A DNA stretch of 64,000 nucleotides from Limonium bicolor (lineage: Eukaryota > Streptophyta > Magnoliopsida > Caryophyllales > Plumbaginaceae): assembly GCA_023374045.1 (NCBI GenBank), contig CM041778.1, positions 290,757,533-290,821,532 of the forward strand, read 5' to 3'. Numbering within the stretch: position 1 is the stretch's first letter; each line of letters starts with the position of its first letter. The notes below the pieces were generated by a model, which did no database searches, was not told the DNA's origin, and saw only the letters and a list, made by a program, of their open reading frames with translations. Shown piece by piece: positions 40,029 through 51,949 of the stretch. A program made the position numbers and the translations under genes.

Positions 40029-43000
40029 TGAAATACCCCAAACTTAGATATGGTGTTTAAGTGATAAACTAAGACATAAGGAGGCTAAATAATGCCTTAG
40101 AAACATTAAGAAACATTTCTAATCAAAGAAAATATAAGGAAACACCAAAAGAGCAGTTTTAACAAAAACGTGCTCTAAGCTTGGAGAGACTTGGGAGAGT
40201 ACCCAAATATTGTTCTAAGACCTTAGTAATATCCAATGGTCATTTCAAATCAATTACCAAAGAAAACCAAGCTTGAAAGCAAGTTAAAACACAAAATGTG
40301 CTTTAAGGAGTCTTAAAGCACGTTTTTGAAAAATTGTCTTGTAAATGAGTTTTGAATGGCTAAATGTCCATCATTACTCTTTAATTAATATGTGTACTAT
40401 ATAGTATCACATTTGGAGGTCTATATCAATGGGAAATCAAAAATTTCACAACAATGTGCCTTGTTTTTGATGAATAGTGAATTAATTAAGCTAGTTTATA
40501 ACATAAGTCTATATAAGTGAGACATTTGGTCAACAAAGACTTAATTACCCTCATTACTAAAATGGGGCCGGTTTCTTAGGAGGTGAGTCACCACCTTCAT
40601 GACTCATTAAGTAATTAAGAAAGCAAATAAGTCTTATAAAGCATAAAGTACTATTTACCTTTTACATAAATATCACTTTATTAGTTCTCTCTCTCCTCAC
40701 TTCTTCATTCTCCCTTGTTCCACACGGTTTCTTGCTCTCTTTCTCTTCTCCATTAACGTGAAGCTCCTCTCCATGCTAGCTCCACCTTCTCTTGCACACA
40801 ACTTGCTCATTTTAGCTCCAAATCCAAAACAAAATACATATTCTTCTTAGTTAGCTCAAGCTCCTCCTTTCTATCTTTTCAAAACTTCAAGAGCTTCATT
40901 TTGGTGCCAAGTCAAACCACCATTAGAGGAGGAAATTCAAGTTTGGAGACTCCATTGGCATCTCCATTCTCTTAAGGTAAAGAAAGTAAAGAAAATCTAG
41001 GTTTCCACCATTTTCTTCACATGTCCGAAAATATATACTCATGGGACTCCATGTTTATGCCTTGTTCTAGCTTGTTTCTACTCTTCAAAGGAGAGAGGAG
41101 GTCCTCCTTGCTTCATACCCAAGTTTGTCTTGAGAAAACCAAGGTAAAATAATCACATTAATACCTTAAAGCATATTTTTAACCTAGGGTTTGTTCCTTA
41201 GGATTAATGTGTTATCTAGTACTCATTGGAGTCATTGGATATTGGTTAGAACATTGGCAAGGAGAATCACATTGGTGACCGAGATTGAACAAAGAAAACC
41301 TAAGGAGAAAAGCTTTAAGCTTGTGAGAAAACAAGGTAAATTACTTACCTTAAGGTGTTTTGTTGTTTAAGGGAATGAAATGTAGGTATATGATGAGTTT
41401 AGTGTAGAGTTTACATTGGGAAGGTTATATAAAACCTAGGAGAAACAATGACTATACTTGTGAACTTGTGACTAAGGAGCAAATGAGAAAAAGAAATAGT
41501 TTAAGAATATAAAGGTGAAGTACTAGAAGCATTTTATTTCAATGGGAGCCTTGTTGAGTGTATTTGCAGGTTGAAGGCAAATATATGTGGAAATTCAGTG
41601 GTTAAGATTATTGTCATTTAAGGGCCTAAGTGCCAAGCATTTCGAGTTTAAGCTATACATGATGATGTGGCGAAGTTTTAGTGTAGATTGTGTGTTAAGG
41701 TGTTGTGATGAGAATTTGTGTGGTATTGGTTGTTTGATGGAGAAAAACCATGTGTTAGGAAGTACTATATACTAGAGAGCCCATGGCAAAAATTTAAAGG
41801 AGAGTTTAGGTGTTTAAGATATTCTAAGGGAATTTAATGACTAAGGAAGTACTAGGAATGCTATATAGGTTGTCTTGATGAAAAAGGGTGAAGTTAAGGT
41901 GTTTTAATGACTTATAATGACTTAGGTATCACCATGGAAGATTTAGGAATCAAGAGAATGTATTTGAGTATTTAGGACTTAGGGAAATGTTGGTGCACAA
42001 CTAGGAAGGAAATAATGTGTCGATGATGGAAGTTTAAACTTGTGAAGGAACTTGTAGTAAATGCTTAAAAGAGTTTTAGATAGTGAGAGATGCTTGGGAG
42101 ATGATGTTATAGTGGTGAAGAAAACATTTGGCATAGTGGTTACATTAGGTATGAACCACCACCTAGAAACCTAGAGGAAAACATTACAAGTGTGGCATAT
42201 TACAGGGAAAATGTATAATGATTAAGGTGAAACTTGGTGAATGATTTAATGTGTTTGGAGGATGCTCTAAGGTGGGTTTAAGAATCTAAATGATGTTAGG
42301 ACATATTGGATGGCTTGAGGAAAGGTTTAGAAAAGATTTGGCAAAGTTTGGGCATGATTTAGTGGCGTCCGACCCAGGGGTCCGACCCAAATTTGGGTCG
42401 GACGGCCTCTGTTTAACGCCAGGAAAAGTTTCTGTAATGGTCCGACCCAGTTGGTTGGGTCGGACATGGGTCGGACGGGTAATTCTCAAAGGGAAAATAA
42501 GTTTCTGGAATGGTCCGACCCAGAAGGTTGGGTCGGACGTGGGTCGGACATGAGAGGTTTTAGAAGACGGATAGTTTCTGTAATGGTCCGACCCAGTTGG
42601 TTGGGTCGGACATGTAGGGTTTTCCAAACCCGAAAGTTACTGGAATGGTCCGACCCAGAGGGTGGGTCGGACGGTGGGTCAGACGGCCCTTAACAAAAAA
42701 AAAGAAATTTTAAATTCTAAGAATGGTGCTAGGTAATAAGGTATACCTTTGGTAGGGTACGAATGATTAGGACCCTAAGAACTTAAGGAATTAAGTTAAG
42801 ATTAAGTATAAGTTTTAATGTTTAAAGTTAAGTTTGTAAGCTAGGTGGCAAGAACTTGAGAGGTTATTAAATGGGAATCTTTAGAGACCAAGTGAGTTAA
42901 GTAAAGTGTTAATAACTAATGACCTAAAAATGAATGAATGTTTTAGGTTTGTGAATTGGGACCCCGAAGAAGGTTAAACAAACAACGATCGACGGTGAAC

Positions 43001-44166
43001 GGTACAATCCTTCTTGTGACCTGCTTGCTAACGAGGTGTCCCTCGGCTTGTGTGCTATCTGTTTAATTGCTATGACTAAAACAAGATAAAGCATGCAACC
43101 GGTTATATTGTTCTCGTTGTGATTGTGTTATATTTACACTAACCCGCGAGACTTTAGATTGTTACTAACCAAGTTTAGTACTTACTGAGTTAAGAATAAG
43201 AGTTAAGTTTGGTGGTTGTTGGTTAATGCCCGTTAAGGCTTAGCTAGCACATGGTGATTAAGATTTCTACTAACTGGAACTTGAGTGAGGAAACCCGGGA
43301 CCGATCTCCGGTCATGCATGCTAAGGAAAAAGGGGGACGGTATCTGAATCAGATCCACCCTCCGCTTAAGGACTTGTCTTCGGGCTTGTTGCCTAGGGCC
43401 GGTTGCCGGCTCAGCTACGCTGGACTCCCGTCCAGAGTAGGTGGCATTAAGATGGTGCGGTGGGATCACCTAAATCCCAGGTTTGAATTAAGCTGCAGCC
43501 AATCCCTTCCAGGAGAGGTTTGTATACTGAGATTAAGATTGAGACTAAGATTGAGCTAAGGTAAGGAACTGAGATTAAGGAAATGAGGACTAAGGAGGGG
43601 GTTACTAACCCACTTGATGAGGGAACGCTTGAGACGTTCATTGTTTGTGAACTATATATGTTCATCTGTGGTTATTGTTAATGCACTTCATATTATGCTT
43701 GTGTATGTAATCAATTTCCATGCTATCGACAATTAGTCGTCGTAGCCCCGTTAGCTTGGGGGCCATGAGAGGGTGTACCAGCATTCGTGCTGACCCCCTC
43801 GGGGGCTATTTTTACACTTGCAGGTAAGAGGCCCATGAGGACGCACTACGAGAGTAGGAGCGGTTAGTCTTAGGGTGGGACATTTATTTTGAGTTCGGGT
43901 TGCGCCTGTGCACCCGACTGTTTATATTAAACTAATGTAAGTTTGGGATTATGTTTAAGATACTAGTACTCGGTTGGTTGTGGTATTATGAATGTTGATG
44001 TTTAAGCTGGATAAGTATTTTTGGATAAGTATTGTAAGTATTTAAGCCGGTATATTCTAACGATCAGACCGTGGCAAGGTCCAGGTGTTGTTTATTTCCG
44101 CTGCGACGTATTCAATTAAGTGTTCAGTTTGCGATAACCACGATAGGATTTGGATGGGGTGTTACA
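40029..44166 (+). repeat. 3' LTR of element D
   Basis: Same ends as the 5' LTR, 4138 bp, followed by TSD CTTAT. Differences from the 5' copy are few and mostly single-base indels beside short homopolymers, plus the shortened hairpin array at 42366-42688. Confidence 0.94.
42366..42688. repeat. Hairpin array in 3' LTR of D
   Basis: Same GTCCGACCCA / TGGGTCGGAC array as 31924-32266, with one run of TGGGTCGGACA words reduced from three to one. Confidence 0.88.
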
Positions 44167-44171
44167 CTTAT
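44167..44171. repeat. Target-site duplication CTTAT (right), element D
   Basis: Identical to 29596-29600. Confidence 0.93.
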
Positions 44172-44301
44172 GAATTAGAGTCATATGGTTAGGAATATTT
44201 ATCTAATTGTCATTCTAAATTTTATCTGTTTTGTGCATAAGTATTTATTCCTTTCTAATCTTGTTTTGCTCGAGGACTAGCAAAAGGTAAGTGTAGGGCC
44301 T
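44172..44301 (+). other. 3' internal end of element C with purine-rich tract
   Basis: Continuation of element C after D. CTCGAGGACTAGCAAAAGGTAAGTGTAGGGCC just before the LTR matches the GAGGACGAGCAA...AAGTGTGGGG pattern in front of Tat/Athila 3' LTRs and includes the polypurine tract. Confidence 0.7.
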
Positions 44302-45804
44302 TGATAAGCCTCAGACTTATCATGTTTTAGTGTACTTAATTATAAGATTATTATTCAAATTAAGGTTAGAATAATTAATATTTATGCTATATTATGTATT
44401 AAGTCTATTATTTGTTCAGATTGATGTTTTTATATGTTTTTCCATACAAGGAGACATTTCTGACCACAATGCCGGACATAAGGCCGGATCATACCTGCAC
44501 GGCACAAGAATGGAGCAGAAAAGCACTCTATGCCGGGTACGTTGCCGGGTATCTCCAATCCGGCATACATGTGAAGAGTCGCCTCGGTTGACCAGACGAT
44601 GGCAGTTAATTACCGTTGCCAAACCAACTTATGCCGGGTATGGTGCCGGACATATCCTGTCCGGCACTGGTACCTTTTCGCGCAGATTTGGCGGTTTTTG
44701 ACCGTTAGCAGTTGGGCACGTGGTTAATATATACCGGACATAACGTGCACGGCATGACATCCGGCATGAGAAGAATGTGATGCCTATAAATAGGACGAGG
44801 GGCTACACTTTTCAATACACTTCAACATCATATTACACTCCATTCATTACTCCATTTTCGCCTCATTCCAAGGTGTTGGTGTCCAAGGAAGTTCTATGCA
44901 ACTTTCCACGCGAAGAGAAGAATCCATGGCGGGTTAAGGCTACATCCAATCTTCTTATCTCCTGTGTATTCTCTCTCTCGATTTGTGTGGATGGTGGAGT
45001 AGAAATTCCTTGTTTGTACTTTGGTTAGGGAATGAAACTCTCTTTGTAAAACAATGTGTTCTTCTTAATATAATTTTCAAGTTTATTAAGAGTAAGGTTT
45101 TTAATGAAGGAGAATTGGTTGATCTCTTTTTCTCTTCATGCAATTTTTACTTGTGGAGGATTAATCCCAAGTAGAATAGGTTAGACTCTCTTAATGATCT
45201 TCCTACTTCCTTCTTGAGAATTAAGAGTTAGTAGTAAGAGTGAGAATTAACCCACATTTCCCATTACTTTTCATTTCGTGGCATGATATATGCTCGGATT
45301 GTTAATAGGTAGTGAGTCTTCTGTTTTCTTCTCGGAAACTGGAAAAAGAATATGCATTATGACTATGCCGGATGCACTGCCGGGTGGCCAATGTCCGGCA
45401 TATTCAAAGTCTTTGAATATGCCGTGCAAGTGGTATCCGGCAGGACACCCGGCGTGTTCAGTTGTTGGTTAATTCGAAGGCTTGTGATTATGTTTCGAGT
45501 TCATATTGATACTTAGATGGTTTTACACCCTGAATCAAGAATAATTTCCTTGTAAATACCACTTAGTGTAGTTAGTTTTAATTAGGGTTAGAAAATATTT
45601 CAATTTCCCCCCTTGTCTTATAATAGGTTATTACCGGATTAGGACTAGTTTTCTATAAGTCCCTTGGGTTCGATACTCTCGGTCGTAATATATTTACACT
45701 ATACTCCGACCGGGTTTTATTTTGCTACCCGTAGTAGAGTTATAGGTTTAGTTATTTATTTTATTCTTTTGTATATAGTTTTTCCTACAATTTCTCTGTT
45801 AGCA
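44302..45804 (+). repeat. 3' LTR of element C
   Basis: 1503 bp, same ends as 26815-28266, followed by ACTTG (45805-45809). Carries 52 bp (about 44936-44987) absent from the 5' LTR. TATA box 44785-44793. Confidence 0.93.
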
Positions 45805-45809
45805 ACTTG
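45805..45809. repeat. Target-site duplication ACTTG (right), element C
   Basis: Identical to 26810-26814. Confidence 0.92.
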
Positions 45810-47433
45810 GCACCTTATTGATCTAAATTGGATATTGGCCTGAATCTAAATTACTTTAAAATATTAATAATCTAAAATGACCCGAATCTGAATGACCTAG
45901 AATAATAGTAACTTAAAATTGTACCAAACCCGAATAACATGAAAAAACCCGAATAACATAAAATAATGGTGACTCTAAAATTGTCCCTAGACTAGACCAA
46001 ACAAAATGTGTTTAACTCATCAATCCAAACAAAGACCAACATGTTAATAGCAAATTGTTTTCTCTTAATATTTCATGGATCAATCATTGATGAAGCAAGA
46101 CTGTTGACAAATTTGTAAAGAGTATCTTATATTTTGATTTGGGACTACAAAACGTAGACTTCTTGTTCTAGTTAGTGATGTAGTGCCATGTTGGCTATAA
46201 AAAAAGCTCATTTTGTTTTTGAAACTAATGCTTTTAATTTTAATTGTAAAGATGATTCAAGTTAATATTCTCTCTTTATATATGAGCATACATTGTTATG
46301 CTATTATGAGTTATAAATTACAATATTGGATCAATTGTATATAAAATGACTAAATTAAAGACATAAATGTAAAATATGTAACTGACAGATGGAGTAGCTT
46401 ATGAAAATATGATTTAAGGTCTGATAAATTGTTGTAATTTAGCATCTGAAAATATGATTTAGCGTCTAATAAATGAATGTAAAATAGTGTTCAATTTGAA
46501 TGGGTGCAAATTAGCATCTGAATATTCAAGTTAACGTCTAATAAATGGATGTAAATTGGCTTCCAAATATATAAGCTAGCATCTGATAAATGGAAACAAA
46601 TTATCGTTTGATTTGTTTATACACTAATATTATTCATTTTGAGTTTTGATATTTAGCATCCGATGTGTAGCTTAGCATCTGATTATCATACACTATTTTG
46701 CGTCTGACTTAGTAGATGCTAAATAACATCCTCTAAATTTTGGACGCTAGATTTAGACGCAAATTACCATCCAACGAACGTTGAAAAAATAAGCATCCAG
46801 AATTTTCGTGTTTGATGATTACCAGACGCTAAACAACAAAAATTGGACGCTGATTTAGATGTTTAGTGTCCAAATCCATGAACGTGATCTTACTCAGTGG
46901 CCCTTGGAGTGTAAATAACTTTTGCTTCGCTCTGCAAGTCGTGGACCCTGAAAAACCTTTTGAGGAGCATATTTTCCATTAGGTGTCATTCTAGATTCAC
47001 ACCTACAATGTTCAAAGGGTGCACTGCAATACTCTTTGTGCGCCAAGAGTGGCCTCTAAGCTCGGATGCTTCAGTGGTAGAATGGAGGATATGGTGGTCT
47101 TGGGTTTTAGATTCTTACCAATTAAGGTGCTTTTCAACCTCCAAGTTTTGATCATGCTCTTCATGCCCATTAAATTGGATGGAAAGCCTTGGTCTTCACC
47201 ATCACTTACAAAAACATACCATTGGTGTATTCGAAGTGTGGTATTTTTGTTCACACTACTGATGCATGCCCTTCCAACTGTGATGATTAGATGGAGACAC
47301 TCTGTTGGGACATCACAGTGTTGCAGAGATAGCCAATCACCTTGATAGAGTCAAGCATCCCTAGTTAGACACAAAGAGTGAGCCACTTCAATGGAGTCCA
47401 CGCAACTAAGGAGATTTCTAAGACCCTCCCGTG
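45810..47433. other. Unclassified sequence with CACTA-like subterminal repeats
   Basis: 46390-46870 has at least eight copies of words such as TTAGCATCTGA, AGCGTCTAATAAATG and GGACGCTA in both orientations. The pattern resembles the subterminal repeats of plant CACTA DNA transposons, and CACTATTTTGCGTCTGA at 46691 and TTAGATGTTTAGTG ending near 46871 resemble CACTA ends. No transposase is seen. 46890-47310 is more balanced in composition but has no open frame I can name. Confidence 0.35.
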
Positions 47434-48122
47434 CTGTTGCGAATAATAAGAAGTCAACTCGGGAATGCCTCAATGCCACAACAGTCATAAAGTCCTCCCT
47501 TAACACTCGAAGTTCGCGGCTCAAGTAAGAAGACCACTCAAAGACGTTGGAAGTTGCCCACTAAGTTAGTTCCGTTATTTTCGAAACTAACTCCCTCGAC
47601 CTACCGGTTGTAATGCTATTATAAATAGGTTGTGTAATAGCTAGTTTCGAGTGTGCTTTCATTGAGGAATATTTCAGAGCTTAGAGAAAGAGAAAGAATT
47701 GCTTTGTAAGCCAGAGAGAGAAAGAATACATACCAAGTTAGTTAGTGCATTTAGATAGACTCTGCCTAGGAAGATCCTAGTTTTGCTATGCTTACCATTG
47801 ATCTGATCAGAAAGTGTATTGGGTGAGTGAGTGAAAAACCGCTAAGTAGATCCCTTCTACTTAGTGGGCATTTGTAAGTTGTTTTATTTGACCAGGAAAT
47901 GAAATAGCTTATTTGTGTATCTTGATGAGTTCCACAGAGTCCTTCTTTCTTTTCAGCATCGTTTCATTTCAATTACCGCAAAGTCTTCCACACCCTTACT
48001 TTAATCAATTTGTTTGAGTGCCTCTACATCACAAAGTGTTTCTCATTTACAAAGGCTGATTGAGTCAAACCAACTCTTAGACTCACACCTTTGGTTGGTT
48101 TGAGCTAGCCACCCGATCCTGC
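47434..48122 (+). repeat. 5' LTR of copia-3 (5' edge tentative)
   Basis: The right end ...GATCCTGCA is fixed by the PBS. The left edge is placed at TGTTGCGAATAATAAG because it starts TG and gives a usual SIRE-like length; no second LTR is available to confirm it. TATA box TTATAAATAG at 47619-47628. Confidence 0.5.
47619..47628 (+). promoter_or_regulatory. TATA box of copia-3 LTR
   Basis: TTATAAATAG, about 500 bases upstream of the PBS, in the expected place for an LTR promoter. Confidence 0.55.
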
Positions 48123-48127
48123 ACGTG

Positions 48128-48139
48128 GTATCAGAGCCT
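48128..48139 (+). promoter_or_regulatory. Primer-binding site (initiator tRNA-Met), copia-3
   Basis: TGGTATCAGAGC followed by C, a few bases after the LTR end. Confidence 0.88.
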
Positions 48140-48169
48140 TGCTTAGGCTAACGGTCAATCAACGAAGCA

Positions 48170-49996
48170 ATGGCAAACCTCTTCGCCAATCAAAACAACA
48201 AAATGCACTTCGAGCACCCCAGACTCACCTCCACCAACTACGACCATTGGAAAAACGAGATCGAGCAACACATTGAGTCAATCAACTCTGAGCTTTGGGA
48301 GATAGTCACTGGAGGAGATCTTGCAGTCAATCCAGATCGATCAACATGGACTGCTGCAGATCGCAAAAGGTATGAGCTGAATCGACAAGCATCACGTGCA
48401 ATATACACTTGCCTGTCCATCCCAGAACAAAGGAGAGTCAATCACTGTAAGTCCGCAAATGAGATATGGACACTCCTTCAAGCTACCCACGAAGGAGTCA
48501 CTGAACTCATGAAATGTAAAGCTCAAGAACTTCGAATGGTCTATGAAAATTTTCTGCAAAAGCCCAGTGAGTCTCTAGAAGAAGTTCTTGATCGTTTCTA
48601 TTTACTAACTACTACTATGCAGGAAGTTAACATCTTACCGGATAGAGAGAGTGTCTTGCACAAGCTACTGGACCGTCTCCGAGAAGAATGGGCAGAAACG
48701 GTAATCTCCACCAAAGCATGCAAGGATTTATCCAAATGGAGCTGTCAAGACCTAGGTTCCTATCTACAAGAAGAATGTTCGAAAGAAATGTGGTAATACA
48801 TCTTCTCCTTCTTCTAGTAAGATCACTACATTGAATGACCAAGCCTTGCAGGTCAATTCGACTCAGTACACTCAAGAAGGAGCCTATGTCGCTGATACTC
48901 AATTCAAACAAGCGAAGGTTGAGCTGGTGGATATTATTGTTGAAGAAGGTGAGGCTGAAACTATGGAAGACTTTGTCTTCATAGTCAAGAAATTTCGAAA
49001 ATTCATGCGTAACCAACCAAATCGACAAAGTCCGTCATTCTCAAACACCTCCAAACAAGTCGTCAATTCTGTCACTTGTTTCAACTACAACAAACCCGGT
49101 CACTTCAAGAAGGACTGCCCCTTACTCAAGAACTAGTATGGAAAATCTCAAGGGAGATCGCTGATGGCAGCTGTTGGTTGGGGTGATTCAGACTCCGACG
49201 ATCCAGACACCGAGTCCAGCGGCTTGGTATGTCTCATGGCACACGATATGATGGAGTCCATGATCCCCGACAATGAGGTAACTCGTTCTCACCTTGAAAC
49301 AGATCTTTACCGTATTTCTCCTATGGGATTTATGAATTTAATTGCTAAATTGTCTCCGAAAATAACTCCCTCAAAGCAAGTCTCACCAGCAAAATAACCG
49401 AGCTATCTGAGGAACTCGAAATCTCAAAAGGTCTTATGTATGCCCTAAGAGATGAAGCTGAGGAACACAAGACCATCTCTTGCTCTCTTAGATTAGATCT
49501 ACAAGAATCAAGGCGTCATGTTGATTCACTCCAAAAGGAACTTCATGATACCTTAGAGCGAACTCAATCTAGCCAGGGCGACCAGAAAGAGTCTCTCCCC
49601 CTGATCGACTCTCTCAAACAAGACCTCACCATCTTTACTGATAAGTGTTGTTCTCTTCAAAATGATCTAAATGCTTCTGAATCCAAAAACATATCCTTGA
49701 ACACCACTATCAAAGACCTCACTCAAAAACTGAAAGAAAAGGAGCATGCTCTCTCTCTCAAGCCAGTCAAATTTATCAAACAAGTCACCTCCTCTGAATT
49801 ACCTGAGTGGGCCAACTCCAAGATCAAAGAAATTAGCCAAGATCGAGATGACCTTCGCTCCAAAGTAGAACAACTCTCTCAAGAGATTGTAAATCTACAA
49901 TCCGGAGTTCGATCCACTCAATCCAAGCCCAAGTGGCACAAGGGTAAGTTTGATATCCCAAAGAATATGTCCAAGTCCGACAACAGAGCCAAATGA
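48170..49996 (+). pseudogene. Gag of copia-3
   Basis: Start at MANLFANQNNKMHFEHPRLT. The UBN2-type capsid domain is open from 48170 to 48796 (208 codons: NYDHWKNEIEQHIESINSEL ... SLEEVLDRFYLLTTTMQEV). Frameshifts near 48790, 49137 and 49395 follow. The zinc knuckle at 49076-49118 reads CFNYNKPGHFKKDC, with the second Cys changed to Tyr. The last piece (49436-49996) is a long coiled coil (LRLDLQESRRHVDSLQKEL; DRDDLRSKVEQLSQEIVNLQ). The coiled coil and overall length fit SIRE/Maximus gag. Confidence 0.85.
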
Positions 49997-50260
49997 TATC
50001 AAGAAAAGGAGAAGTTTGACTCCTGGTGGAAAGGAGAACAGAAATACGTCAATCTTCCTCTAACCAAAATTTGTGGCTACTGCGGGAGTCTTGGACATAG
50101 AGACAGTGCCAGTGATAAATTGAATAAAGATCTTTCATTTAACGTCAAACGTGTTAAATTGATACTTGAAGCATGAGAAGAATTGAAAAGATCTAGCTCG
50201 AAAAGGGAACCCAAGTACATCTGGGTTCCCAAATCTAACAAATGATATTTTATTTTGTAG

Positions 50261-50581
50261 GTGAAGGCGAATGGAGACAGCTGGTACTTGGACAGTGGAT
50301 GCTCTCGTCACATGACTGGAGATCCAAATCAATTCAATTCGCTTTCATCCTACCTAAGAGGTAAGGTTACTTTTGGAAACAACAACCAGGGTGAAATCGT
50401 GGGAGTTGGCTCCGTAGGTAACCCCTCAAAATTTAAAATTGATGGAGTCCATCTGGTCACTGGACATCAACATAGTTTACTAAGTATTTCTCAAATTTGT
50501 GATAGATTCAATTTGGGACTTTTCTCCTCTTCGGATTGTAAGGTTTACGATGAGCGTACAGGTTCCTTAAAAGCTGTGTGA
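50261..50581 (+). CDS. Protease of copia-3
   Basis: SWYLDSGCSRHMTGDPNQF carries an intact copia active site (DSGC), followed by GKVTFGNNNQGEIVGVGSVG and HQHSLLSISQICD. Open for 106 codons, ending at a stop just before the integrase zinc domain. A second zinc-like motif (ICGYCGSLGHRDSA, damaged) lies upstream at about 50070. Confidence 0.82.
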   Translation: MKANGDSWYLDSGCSRHMTGDPNQFNSLSSYLRGKVTFGNNNQGEIVGVGSVGNPSKFKIDGVHLVTGHQHSLLSISQICDRFNLGLFSSSDCKVYDERTGSLKAV

Positions 50582-50605
50582 CGTAGAGAAGGAAATCTCT
50601 ACAAA

Positions 50606-51778
50606 ATGTGCTTAAACTCCATTAATCCAGATGATCAAGTCTGTCTCAACGTGCATTCCAAAAACTCATTGCTGTGGCACTCCAGACTTGGTCACGCAAA
50701 TCACAAGCTGTTGAACAAACTCAAAAGCAAGGACTTGATGATTGGTTTACCCGACACAGACTCTGTCTGTGAAGCATGCATAAAAGGTAAACACACCCAG
50801 TCCTCCTTCAAAAGTAAGTCCACTCTCTCTACTAGCTCTCTGTTAGAATTGCTCCACATGGATCTTGTCGGTCCCATGCGTACACAAAGCAGAAGTGGTT
50901 AGAGGTACATTCTGGTCATAGTCAATGACTATTCTAGGTGGACTTAGGTCATTTTTCTATCTACTAAGGATGAAACTTTTACGGAGTTCGTCAAACTCCA
51001 TAAAATTCTTATCAACAAATTTTCATTTACTTTGAAAACCCTGAGAACGGACCAGGGTACTGAATTTTGCAACATGTCGTTTGATGAGTTATGCAGGGAC
51101 AACGGAGTTGATCACCAAATCTCATCCACACACACTCCGGAACAAAACAGAGTGGTTGAATGAAAGAATAGAACTTTGGTAGAAATGGCACGCACCATGC
51201 TCAATGATAGTCAACTCACTCCATCATACTGGGCAGAAGTTGTTAACACCGCTTGCTATGTGTTAAATCGTGCGCTGATTCATCCATTCCTTCACACGAC
51301 ACCCTATGAACTACTCCGTCAACGTAAACCAAGTCTCATTCATCTCAGGCGTTTCGGATGTAAGTGCTTTATCCACAATAATGGTAAGGACAACTTGGGT
51401 AAGCTCTCTCCTAAAAGTGATGAAGGTATTTTTCTTGGCTACTCTTCTAAAAGCAACGCTTATCGTGTTATCAATCTGAGGACTCAATGTTTAGAAGAGA
51501 GTCCCCATGTCAAGTTCGATGAGTCCCACAATGTTGGCACATCTTTTGATCACTTTGACTTTGCTTCCGACAATTTCCTTACTGATCCACACTTCATCAC
51601 TGTCCCCATAGGAAGACTCCCCGACTCCCAATCCATCACACCTAATGACTCTCCTGAAAACAAAAACAATACATCAGACTCTACTGACTCTGACAATCAC
51701 CTTGAGACACCTTTACCACAAAACTTGAACTTTGACTCCTCTAACAAAGACACACCCCCTCCTGCTTCACGTCGATAG
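50606..51778 (+). pseudogene. Integrase of copia-3
   Basis: The HHCC domain (LLWHSRLGHANHKLLNKL ... CEACIKGK) and the first Asp (LLHMDLVGPM) are in the open piece 50606-50902. Stops follow within YILVIVNDYSRWT-stop-VIFL. The second Asp (RTDQGTEFCN) and Glu (NRVVE, followed by a TGA where Arg is expected) are still visible. The C-terminal part is open at 51176-51778 (TPYELLRQRKPSLIHLRRFG, GIFLGYSSKSNAYRV). Confidence 0.85.
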
Positions 51779-51949
51779 TTCCAACAAAAGTCAGCACACC
51801 CTCCTGAAAACTTCATAACAGACCCAAACTCAGGTGTTCAAACACGCCTCCAAGCTATGCAAAACCTCTGTGCCTTTGGTGCTTTTCTCTCCAGCACTGA
51901 ACCAAGAAATGTCAAAGAAGCACTCCTTGATAGTGATTGTGTCCTTGCA

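Larger units (their letters stand above)
29601..44166 (+). mobile_element. Element D: Tekay/Del chromovirus with captured AlkB ORF
   Basis: A 14.6-kb Ty3/gypsy element with LTRs of 4143 and 4138 bp that are nearly identical by eye, TSD CTTAT, an initiator-Met PBS and a G-rich polypurine tract. Order: gag, AlkB-like ORF, protease, RT, RNase H, integrase, chromodomain. The C-terminal chromodomain (VKVLWSNQDVEEATWELE) places it in the chromoviruses, and the LTR style and gag in the Tekay/Del branch. Three GT...AG segments interrupt gag-protease and can be removed in frame. The coding region carries about ten single- or double-base indels and a few stops, surprising beside such similar LTRs. It is nested in element C and is the youngest insertion of this nest. 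Confidence 0.93.
26815..45804 (+). mobile_element. Element C: non-autonomous Athila/Tat-like LTR element, interrupted by element D
   Basis: LTRs of 1452 and 1503 bp (26815-28266, 44302-45804), perfect TSD ACTTG, and a tRNA-Asp PBS. Without the nested D element, the internal region is only about 1.5 kb (28267-29600 and 44172-44301). It has one short basic ORF and no protease, RT or integrase. The 3' internal end (CTCGAGGACTAGCAAAAGG..., 44268-44286) resembles the GAGGACGAGCAA-type sequence before Tat/Ogre 3' LTRs. It is therefore a small non-autonomous derivative (LARD/TR-GAG type) that must borrow enzymes from a Tat/Athila partner. Orientation follows PBS and purine tract. Confidence 0.88.

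Noticed and set aside
47012..47345. Overlapping ORFs of 80 and 108 codons on opposite strands
   Set aside because: No domain recognised on either strand, and no promoter or intron signals that would support a host exon.
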